Shown in pieces: positions 44,501 through 52,001 of a stretch of DNA of 64,000 nucleotides. How positions within the stretch are numbered: position 1 is the first letter of the stretch; each line of letters begins with the position of its first letter. Position numbers and translations under genes: made by a program. Below the pieces are notes generated by a model that saw nothing but the letters and a program-made list of their open reading frames with translations, was not told where the DNA came from and ran no database searches. This DNA comes from Moorena sp. SIOASIH (lineage in GTDB: Bacteria > Cyanobacteriota > Cyanobacteriia > Cyanobacteriales > Coleofasciculaceae): NCBI RefSeq assembly GCF_010671925.1, contig NZ_JAAHIH010000003.1:434001-498000 (forward strand), read 5' to 3'.

Positions 44501-45867
44501 AATTAGATTGGATTCGCGATCGCCTGTTACCAGCACTGCAAGAAACTAATCAGGAACTCACCCAATTGTTAAGGGGATTAGATGGGAGATATGTACCGAG
44601 TGGGCCATCGGGTGCGCCGACTAGAGGACGACCGGACGTTCTGCCCACTGGTCGCAATTTTTACTCTGTTGATATCCGTGCCATACCCACAGAAACAGCT
44701 TGGGATGTGGGGAGAAAGGCAGCTGAAGTGCTAGTGGAGCGCTATACCCAGGAAAATGGTGAGTATCCCAAAACCCTAGGGATTTCGGTATGGGGCACAT
44801 CTACCATGCGTACCGGGGGAGATGATATTTCCGAAGCTCTGGCGTTGTTGGGAGTGCGACCGATTTGGGATGGGTCTTCACGGCGGGTGATAGACTTTGA
44901 AATCTTGCCAGTGTCTGTGTTACAACGTCCCCGGGTGGATGTGACCCTGCGCATCTCTGGCTTCTTTAGAGATAGTTTCCCCAATTTAATCGACCTATTT
45001 CACAATGCAGTAGTTGCTGTGGCAAGCCTGGATGAATCACCATCAGACAATCCTCTAGCAGCCCAGGTGAAACAGGAAACAGACTATTGGTTACAGGTAG
45101 GGTTGAGTCAGTCCCAAGCCCAAATGCGATCGCACTACCGTATCTTTGGCTCGAAACCAGGAGCCTATGGTGCCGGGTTACAGGGTTTGATTGAATCTCA
45201 AAACTGGCAAGATGAGCAGGATTTAGCTCGCGCTTACATTAACTGGAGTAGTTACGCCTACAGCTCATCTTCCCCCAAAGGAGCCCCAGAAGCCTTTGAG
45301 CAGCGTCTCAAACAAATGCAAGTTGTATTACACAATCAGGATAATCGGGAACATGATTTACTCGATTCAGATGATTATTACCAGTTTCAGGGGGGGTTAA
45401 CCGTAGCGGTGCGGGGGTTAACTGGCAAAAATCCTCAAACCTACTTTGGTGATAATTCTATCCCTGAAAAGCCCAAAGTTCGACAGCTAAAGGAAGAGAT
45501 TGCCCGAGTGTACCGTTCTCGTGTAGTGAATCCTAAGTGGATTGAGGGAGTTATGCGCCATGGTTACAAAGGAGCATTTGAAATGGCAGCAACGGTAGAT
45601 TATTTGTTTGCCTATGATGCTACCGCTAATTGTGTGGCAGACCATATGTATCAAGGAGTAGCTCAGGGGTATTTATTTGACTCAGATGTGCAAGAGTTTG
45701 TCCAACAAAAAAATCCATGGGCCTTGCGAGATATGGCAGAACGCTTACTGGAAGCCAATCAGCGGGGATTGTGGCAGTCAGTTGCACCAGAGACCTTAGA
45801 GAAATTGAGAGCGATCGCATTACAAGCAGAAGCAGTGATTGAAGGGGAAAATTTTGGGATTGTATAG
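41503..45867 (+). CDS. cobN: cobaltochelatase subunit CobN with two repeat inserts
   Basis: CobN inserts cobalt into hydrogenobyrinate a,c-diamide in cobalamin synthesis, using ATP supplied by CobST or ChlID-like partners. The 1454-aa protein is longer than usual (about 1250-1300). Core motifs are intact: [84 protein letters not shown] and [16 protein letters not shown]. Insert one (about residues 186-331) lies between GVYPWQ and [16 protein letters not shown]. It is made of [10 protein letters not shown] and KQPST units around a 25-bp dispersed repeat. Insert two (about 915-965) is a doubled [13 protein letters not shown] segment. Both keep the frame. The start codon is not strongly supported by a ribosome site. 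Confidence 0.92.
   Translation: [1454 protein letters not shown]
42060..42500. repeat. in-frame minisatellite block in cobN
   Basis: 42062-42212 holds ten 15-bp units GGTTGAAGGTTANCA. 42313-42337 is the dispersed repeat GGCCTTTCGGCC/ACGCTACGCGAAC. 42340-42495 holds ten units AACCTTCAACCAAAC in inverted sense. The two minisatellite halves are reverse complements of each other, so the block could form a long hairpin. Confidence 0.9.
44246..44395. repeat. in-frame tandem duplication with GGCAAAA repeats in cobN
   Basis: (AAAAGGC)n runs plus AACAGAGGAATGCTATAGTG occur twice, 83 bp apart (44248-44320 and 44331-44393). The same AAAGGCAAAAGGC sequence lies outside the gene at about 45955-45985. 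Confidence 0.85.
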
Positions 45868-46065
45868 CTAGGGAACAGGGAATAGGGAATAGGGAATAGG
45901 GAGTAGGGAATAGAAATATGTTTTAACCTTTACTTCGACTGCTATAGCGCTACGCGCAAGGCAAGAGGCAAAGGGAAAAAGGCAAAAGTTCACTACAACA
46001 GCTTTTGCTGCTTGTATAAATGTCCTAAGCTTAATGCGTAGTGCTATATAGTTAGACGCTTAAGT
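45868..46065. repeat. GGGAATAGGGAACAG array and GCGCTACGCGC repeat
   Basis: Six GGGAA(T/C)AG units (45872-45915) follow cobN, then CTATAGCGCTACGCGCAAGGC and GGCAAAAG repeats. No gene is present. Confidence 0.75.
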
Positions 46066-46950
46066 CTATTTAACATAAAATTGCTTTAACTTAGAAGCTA
46101 TGTCTTCTGGATTTGTCCCATTAGGAAACACTAAAATGGCCTTAATTTTGTTGTTATCAATTATTTCTGGTAAGCGATGTAATTGTTGATCAGAAATAGC
46201 AATTCCATCATAGGTTTCGGCATAATCTACTTCTTTGGTAAAATTTTTATCATTATAAGCTTGAATAAAAACTCGATCTACATTCCATTTTGGCCAGTCG
46301 GCAGCAAAATATTTTTTAGCCCAATAAGGATTATGATGACAAAGATCAAAACTAACCTTTGGGTTAGCTTGTTTCATAGCACCGATCATTTCTTGTGAAA
46401 AAGCGGTTAACTTATTAGTGCGATTTACTTTACCTGGCAACTCGGCATGGTAACCCAGATAATCGTCCCATTGGACTGCATCAATTTTAGGATATTTTTC
46501 GACAAATTCTACTAAAATATCTCTAAAAAAATTAGCAACTTCAGGAATTTCTACATCAAGAATATAATGCTCGATTCCCGGATAGGTGCGGTCAACGCCC
46601 GGTACAACCCATTTGCGTTCAATAGCTAAATCAAAAATCGGGCTATTTTTATCTATTTTAATACCTTTTTCAAAGTAAGCATGAACTTCCATGCCGTGTT
46701 TGTGTGCTTCATCAATTAGCCAAGTTAACCAGAGGTCGCGAAACTGATTAGGACAACTTTTATAACCAAAAGTTTTTTGCATCACTTCACTAGTGTACAT
46801 AGGACAAATATTACCCCATACACCATGAATAATCGTATTAATTCCTTGAGAATGATAATGACGAACTTGTTTTCTAATCTTCTCTTCACTAGCATTATTA
46901 GTTACGTTATAACGACTTATATAAATTCCTCTGATTGCTTTTTTATCCAA
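46066..46950 (-). pseudogene. family-10-like glycoside hydrolase, catalytic part of a frameshifted gene
   Basis: The open part codes for a TIM-barrel protein of the GHL10-like family: KKAIRGIYISRYNVTNNAS, INTIIHGVWGNICPMYTSEVMQ, GMEVHAYFEKG, DAVQWDDYLGYHAELPGK, VSFDLCHHNPYWAKKYFA and VDRVFIQAYNDKNF. The acidic residues in QWDDY are catalytic candidates. Such enzymes act on cell-wall or exopolysaccharide glycans. Only a TTG (46950) is available as start. The frame stays open 160 bp further upstream as a Pro/Thr/Gln-rich linker until a TAG, and the membrane-anchor frame at 47103-47360 precedes it in another frame. I read the two as one gene split by a frameshift. Confidence 0.7.
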
Positions 46951-47102
46951 AGGAGTTTGAGTTGTTGGTGATGCTGGCTGATGATTAGGTTTAACAATTG
47001 GTGTTTGAGGTTTTTGAGGTTTTTGAGCTGTTATTGGTGTTGATGAAGCTGGCTGATGATTAGGTTTAACAATTGGCGAATTTGGTAAGGAAGGTGCGGT
47101 GG

Positions 47103-47360
47103 TTACGCGAGGCTAGGAGCCGAAGGTTCTGGTTCGGCGGTCGTCGAATTTAAACCAGGAATAGCTATGGGGAGATTTTGAGGAATAGCTATTGGGAGAT
47201 TTTGAGGTAATTTGCTAATCATGGCGAAACCTCCTTGATGGTTCAACCACCAATAACCACCGCCTAAAACCAGTAAGATGACAGAAATAGGAATATTTGC
47301 GCATCCACATCCACTGTTTTCATTATTTTTATTCGACATCGTAAAATTATTGCCTAGCAA
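47103..47360 (-). pseudogene. N-terminal membrane anchor of the split glycoside hydrolase
   Basis: The 85-aa frame begins MLGNNFTMSNKNNENSGCGCANIP (the second Met at codon 8 is the likelier start), has one helix (ISVILLVLGGGYWWL) and a linker with two NLPIAIPQ repeats, then ends in SAPSLA. The stop codon and the shift fall in TTACGCGAGGCTAGGAGCCG (47103-47123), which resembles a dispersed repeat (compare 57009). Together with 46066-46950 it would make a membrane-anchored extracytoplasmic hydrolase. Confidence 0.6.
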
Positions 47361-47485
47361 GAGTTTGGGAGATTATTTTAAGTTATTTTAAGCGGCTGAA
47401 GCCAAAAATCCAGGTATAGCTAGGGTTTTAGTCGCTTAAAGTAACAGTCTGGCATATTAAATCCAGAAGAGCCAAACTTTTGAGC

Positions 47486-48658
47486 TTAGGGACGCAGATT
47501 CTCTAGTTGTTTGGTAACCCATTCACGATTAAAAATTGCTTGATAGATAGGGTTGTTCACCCTTAGCCATCCTTGTTGATTAACCACCAAACCCGATAGC
47601 AGCAATTCGTTGCACTCTTGGCTGTTATCCATCTTTACATCATCTCCAGCTAAAATATGCTGATAAAGTCCCAGCAATTTGTCAGCATAATATTTATTAC
47701 TCTTATTACTCAAAAGGCGAGCCGAGATGCTTCGGAAATGCTCGGGTTCATCCTGGGATTCCCAATTATCAATAATGCGAGTGTGTACGATTCTCTGTAC
47801 CCAAGATGCCTCATTACCAGGAGCAATAGTCAACCCGACCCTTACTGAGTCTACCACCAACTGACATAGTTTTTGGGTCAGAAAGGGTTGTCCTCCTGTC
47901 CAAGCCAGTATCTCCTTGAGAATCGTTTTAGGGTTACCCCCTGTTCCCTCTAATCCCTTGGCAAGGGGATATGCTTCATGGAATTCAAAGCCATGTAGTT
48001 CTATGGCTTTCCCGATATTAAACGGTGTCCGCTTTTTGGCAGTGATCAAATCCCTTGGCTTAGCTACCCCGAACACAGCAAAGACAATGCGATTATAGTC
48101 GGGATTAATTACTCTTTGGTTATAGCAGAATCGGATTAGGGCAAAAAAATCATCAACGGGAAAAGGTAAGTTGAGAATAGTATCAATTTCATCAATGAAG
48201 ATAACAATTCGTTCAGTAGGAAATTTTACCAGCAGGATATCTTCCAGGAAATTACTCAATCGCTGAAGCAGTGAAAGATACTCTTCCTGGTGCCACCAGG
48301 ATTGGAAATTCAAGTCACCGAATAACTTAAACCCTCGTACTAACTCAGCAACCACTCCTTTGTACCACTGAGTTGGGGTAATTGTTTCGCTACCGATGCG
48401 CGTCATATCAATAGTGCTGCATTTAAATCCTTCTTGTTGTAGTTGATGTCTGATGCGCACCGATAGAGAAGACTTACCCATTTGTCGGGGAGCCATAACA
48501 TAACAAAAATCACCCCTTTTTAAGGCGTTATAGAGTTGGATGTCGCCTTGTCTTTCTACATAGCTAGGCGCATCACTGGCTAGACTACCACCGACTTGGT
48601 ATAGATGGTCATTTTTAATCATTAAATTGTGAGGTTTTATCAGCTGCTTTACGGACAT
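47486..48658 (-). CDS. AAA-like P-loop ATPase (AAA_35 type)
   Basis: The 390-aa protein belongs to the AAA-like (DUF) family common in filamentous cyanobacteria, often fused to WD40 or CHASE domains. The N-terminal YQVGGSLASDAPSYVERQGDIQLYNAL is the family hallmark. Walker A is APRQMGKSS (56-64) and Walker B IVIFIDEIDTIL (about 150-160), followed by the STAND-type winged-helix region with LLLSGLVVNQQGWLRVNNPIYQAIFN. Here it stands alone without a sensor or effector domain. A signalling or NTPase-switch function is inferred from the STAND relationship. The annotated start is MSVKQLIKPH; MIKNDHLY at codon 13 is an alternative. Confidence 0.8.
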   Translation of the reverse strand: MSVKQLIKPHNLMIKNDHLYQVGGSLASDAPSYVERQGDIQLYNALKRGDFCYVMAPRQMGKSSLSVRIRHQLQQEGFKCSTIDMTRIGSETITPTQWYKGVVAELVRGFKLFGDLNFQSWWHQEEYLSLLQRLSNFLEDILLVKFPTERIVIFIDEIDTILNLPFPVDDFFALIRFCYNQRVINPDYNRIVFAVFGVAKPRDLITAKKRTPFNIGKAIELHGFEFHEAYPLAKGLEGTGGNPKTILKEILAWTGGQPFLTQKLCQLVVDSVRVGLTIAPGNEASWVQRIVHTRIIDNWESQDEPEHFRSISARLLSNKSNKYYADKLLGLYQHILAGDDVKMDNSQECNELLLSGLVVNQQGWLRVNNPIYQAIFNREWVTKQLENLRP

Positions 48659-48819
48659 AAATCTAAAAAAATAAGGTTATTAAAATATTTGTAATAACTG
48701 AATTACTATAACCATAGTATAGCATTTACAAATAGGTTGTAAACAATAAACTGGATTTATCATAACCTCAAAAAATTAGCAAAGCTCTTTAATAAGATTG
48801 CAGCTTACCTGTTCATTGT

Positions 48820-49044
48820 GTAAGCATTCAGCCGTCAGCGGTCAGCCGTCAGCAGTCAGCTATCAGCTTGTAGGGTGGGCAAAAAGCGATGCAGCGCGGT
48901 CTTGGGGGTTTCCCCCATGAGCGACTGCATCAAGACACAGTTTGATTGTTTTGAGTATTCTAGATTATATTACTTTGCCCACCCTACTTTAATTCGTCTG
49001 ATAGCTGATAGCTGATAGCTGATAGCTGATAGCTGAATGCTTAC
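48820..49044. mobile_element. 225-bp nested MITE, GTAAGCATTCAG family, with 8-bp target duplication
   Basis: The outer ends are GTAAGCATTCAG / CTGAATGCTTAC. The flanking octamers are identical (TTCATTGT at 48812-48819 and 49045-49052). Inside are CAGCCGTCAGC units, a complete GTAGGGTGGGC element (48870-48987) and AGCTGAT units. Confidence 0.9.
48870..48987. mobile_element. GTAGGGTGGGC-family MITE nested in another MITE
   Basis: Perfect 11-bp ends. The interior holds a further repeat, GCGATGCAGCGCGGTCTTGG.. to ..GAGCGACTGCATC (48888-48934), whose reverse complement recurs at 55780-55868. Confidence 0.85.
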
Positions 49045-49380
49045 TTCATTGTTACCTTTTTTCATCAAATTTACCTTTACATATCATTTAAAAAATATAT
49101 ATCTAAAACTCTAAGCATAGCTTGTGAATAAAGTGTGAAAATATCCTAGGAACTGAAATTGTCAGCTTATGCGCTACGCGCACAGCTTTTAGTTAGGGAA
49201 AGAAAAACTTCATATCGGCGAAAATAGAATTAGATCAAGTCCGGTTAATCATTTTGAAAATAGCAGATTTAGCAGCAATAGCAATCAATAGGTTAAATTT
49301 TCCGGAATAGACCCACAACATAACGAAAAAAATATTTAACCAAGGAATTTAACTGGGCTTCCCATCAGTCGAGGTTAGCC
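49045..49380. other. intergenic stretch, nothing identified
   Basis: It is AT-rich, with one GCGCTACGCGC dispersed-repeat fragment (about 49170-49182). No gene is seen before the pentanucleotide array. Confidence 0.4.
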
Positions 49381-49750
49381 AGCCAAGCCAAGCCAAGCCA
49401 AGCCAAGCCAAGCCAAGCCAAGCCAAGCCAAGCCAAGCCAAGCCAAGCCAAGCCAAGCCAAGCCAAGCCAAGCCAAGCCAAGCCAAGCCAAGCCAAGCCA
49501 AGCCAAGCCAAGCCAAGCCAAGCCAAGCCAAGCCAAGCCAAGCCAAGCCAAGCCAAGCCAAGCCAAGCCAAGCCAAGCCAAGCCAAGCCAAGCCAAGCCA
49601 AGCCAAGCCAAGCCAAGCCAAGCCAAGCCAAGCCAAGCCAAGCCAAGCCAAGCCAAGCCAAGCCAAGCCAAGCCAAGCCAAGCCAAGCCAAGCCAAGCCA
49701 AGCCAAGCCAAGCCAAGCCAAGCCAAGCCAAGCCAAGCCAAGCCAAGCCA
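49381..49750. repeat. perfect pentanucleotide array, (AGCCA)74
   Basis: 370 bp are exactly 74 copies of AGCCA without a single mismatch. All three minus-strand frames are open and would give the same WLGLA pentapeptide repeat, an artefact of a unit not divisible by three. The array ends 12 bp before a tnpB element. Confidence 0.97.
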
Positions 49751-49762
49751 AATCATGTTGAC

Positions 49763-51128
49763 CGAAAATCCTGAGGGCGCAAGCCCCTAAATTCCATTTA
49801 TGGGGTTAGCCCGAACAGGAATTTATTCCCTAACCATCCTGGAACTTCTGCTATGGGGATATCGACTATAATATTAAGTAAAGCCAGTAAATCAAGGAGG
49901 TGATTTTAGGTGTTGGTAATGGAGTTCAAGGCTGTCCTTAAAGAGTCTCAAAAATTAGCAATAAATGAGGCAATTAGAACGGCTCGCTTTGTCCGAAATA
50001 AAGTACTTCGGTACTGGATTGATAATCGTGGAGTGGGCAAAAAAGAATTGTACCGTTACAACACCCAAATACGCGAAGAGTTCAAATTTGTCAAAGACCT
50101 GAACAGTCATGCATGTCAAGCCTCAATTGAAAATGTGGAACGGGCAATAAAGCGGTTCTACGACAACTGCAAGAAAAAGGTGCCTGGGAAGAAAGGATAT
50201 CCCCGATTCAAAAAGCGTTCTAGGTCAGTTGAGTACAAGCAATCTGGCTGGAAGCTATCCCCAGACAAAAAGTCTATCAAATTTACTGATAAGAAAGGGA
50301 TCGGGAAGGTTAAACTCAAAGGAACCTGGGACTTATGGCGCTTCGACCAAAAACTGATCAAGCGGGTCAGAATAATCCAAAGGGCGGATGGTTATTACGT
50401 TCAATTTTGTGTCAAATTAGACAATCACGAACAACTAGAAGCTACCGGTTTTATTGTTGGCTTGGACGTAGGACTGAAATAATTTTACACCGATTCTGAT
50501 GGTTACTCTGAACCTAATCCAAGGTTTTATCGCAAAGGCGAGAAACGCCTGAAGTTTTATCAACGTCGAGTTTCTCGAAAGAAAAAAGGCTCATCCAATC
50601 GCAAAAAGGCAATTAATAGACTAGGCAGGACTCACCTCAAAATAAGTAGGCAGCGTAGTGAACATGCGAAGAGACTTGCACGTTGCGTAACTCGGTCTAA
50701 CGACTTGGTCGCCTATGAAGACTTGAAGGTAAAAAACTTAGTAAAAAATCACTGTCTTGCCAAGTCTATTAATGATGCTGGTTGGTATCAATTCCGGGAA
50801 TGGTTGGAATATTTTGGTAAAAAGTTTGGCCGAATAACTGTCGCAGTTAATCCTGCTTATACTACCCAAAATTGTTCTCAGTGCGGCGAGGTTGTGAAAA
50901 AGTCACTATCAACTAGGACTCATACCTGTAAATGTAGCTGCCAGCTAGACAGAGACCATAACGCCGCCAAAAACATCCTATCTAGAGCCTTGAGTACGGT
51001 GGGGCACACCGGAACTTTAAGCAACGCTTGGGGAGAGGATGCCTCTACTTTTCTTGGTTCCGGCCTGGAAAAGCAAGTAACCTCGTTGAACCAAGAATCC
51101 CCCTGATTCTATCAGTGGGGAGTGTCAA
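49763..51128 (+). mobile_element. IS200/IS605 tnpB-only element next to the pentanucleotide array
   Basis: The left end follows TTGAC and has hairpins GGGCGCAAGCCC and CCCTAAATTCCATTTATGGGG. The right end is CCCCCTGATT..ATCAGTGGGGAG ending TGTCAA (51128). The left boundary is less certain than for the TTAC elements. Confidence 0.7.
49910..51106 (+). pseudogene. tnpB: tnpB with a single nonsense codon
   Basis: The 398-codon frame is intact except for TAA at 50480-50482, in GLDVGLK-stop-FYTDSDG, where relatives have Glu. Everything else is conserved: RuvC-I Asp (GLDVG), RuvC-II LVAYEDLKVKN, Zn finger CSQCGEV..TCKCSC and RuvC-III QLDRDHNAAKNIL. The start is GTG, chosen for the AAGGAGG ribosome site at 49894-49900, nine bases upstream. 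Reversion of one base or stop-codon readthrough would give a full protein, so the lesion is probably recent. A 134-codon fragment could start internally at 50705. Confidence 0.9.
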
Positions 51129-51485
51129 TAATCATCCTATGGCTGAGCGGGTAGAGTGCATCTGCTCAAAGCTGTTTGACCCGGTGGGTGGAATGGGCAT
51201 CTTGGTGGAACGGGCATCTTGGTGGAACGGGCATCTTGGTGGAACGGGCATCTTGGTGGAACGGGCATCTTGGTGGAACGGGCATCTTGGTGGAACGGGC
51301 ATCTTGGTGGAACGGGCATCTTGCCCGTTATCAATATTTTCCGGGCGGGCTGTCCCAACACTGGCGGTGCGTTACGGGCAGCAACCTAACACTGAGAAAG
51401 AGGCGGAAAATCAAGGCGAGCCCGTCCCGTAACGCACCCTACGCACCCTACGCAACTAATTACCAACATTTAATAACAAGAAATT
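51129..51485. repeat. 17-bp tandem repeat and 73-bp MITE-like hairpin element
   Basis: 51187-51322 holds eight copies of GGTGGAACGGGCATCTT. 51366-51438 is a hairpin element with perfect 13-bp ends GGTGCGTTACGGG / CCCGTAACGCACC. The repeated GGAACGGGCATC core also lies in inverted sense at 41329-41376. No gene is seen. Confidence 0.8.
51366..51438. mobile_element. 73-bp MITE-like element with 13-bp terminal inverted repeats
   Basis: Ends GGTGCGTTACGGG (51366-51378) and CCCGTAACGCACC (51426-51438) are exact reverse complements. The interior has no coding capacity and no clear target duplication is visible. Confidence 0.6.
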
Positions 51486-51803
51486 ATGTATCAGCGCATC
51501 AATAGCACAGTTTTCTTAGCTTTAGTGTCCAGCATTATGGCACTCACCAATCCAACTAAAGACGCTTATCTTGATCATGCGTCATGGCACTTACATGATA
51601 CTTACTGCCAACAGAAATCCCTTCCTCTTGGGGTAAAAGCAGCTTGTTTTGTTGGTAAACCTTTACCACCTGATGTAGTTAAGCCAGTGATCGAAAGCTA
51701 CACTCGTCACCAAAACTATTTCCTTTTCAGTATCTATACCACCAACTTCTGGGGTAAAAAATTCCACACAGTTGGGCTAGGGGGCAAATTTTTTATGCTT
51801 TAA
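51486..51803 (+). CDS. DUF4359-type small secreted or membrane protein
   Basis: The 105-aa protein resembles the cyanobacterial DUF4359 family: an N-terminal hydrophobic segment (STVFLALVSSIMALTNPTKDAYLDHAS), a central Cys-containing region (DTYCQQKSLPLGVKAACFVG) and the closing TRHQNYFLFSIYTTNFWGKKFHTVGLGGKFF. The N-terminal helix may be an uncleaved anchor or a signal peptide. Its function is unknown; two Cys residues could form a disulfide outside the cytoplasm. The ATG follows a short AAGAAATT stretch. It is flanked on both sides by repeats. Confidence 0.75.
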   Translation: MYQRINSTVFLALVSSIMALTNPTKDAYLDHASWHLHDTYCQQKSLPLGVKAACFVGKPLPPDVVKPVIESYTRHQNYFLFSIYTTNFWGKKFHTVGLGGKFFML

Positions 51804-52001
51804 TTATGTAAGCTATCAGCTATCAGTTATACCAAAGGGAACAGGGAACAGGGAACAGGGAACAGGGAGTAGGGAGTAGCGATGCAGAGGTGCGACCCGT
51901 GGCGAATTTAATTCGCCACGGGTCGCACCTCAAGAATTTGTACTTCACCAAATTGCAAACCGCTGTACTTAATTCTATCAGAATTGCAGCCCTATAAGAA
52001 A
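51804..52001. repeat. AGCTATC array, GGGAACA array and long palindrome
   Basis: GCTATCAGCTATCAG at 51809-51826 and six GGGAACAG/GGGAGTAG units (51838-51879) lead to a perfect hairpin at 51887-51931 with 21-bp arms and a TTA loop (GAGGTGCGACCCGTGGCGAAT and its complement). Confidence 0.85.

Noticed and set aside
49349..49756. Three overlapping WLGLA-repeat frames
   Set aside because: A perfect 5-bp repeat opens all frames of one strand with the same peptide; there is no coding evidence.
51028..51505. 134- and 109-codon plus frames across the 17-bp array
   Set aside because: They are translated tandem repeats running out of the tnpB 3' end.
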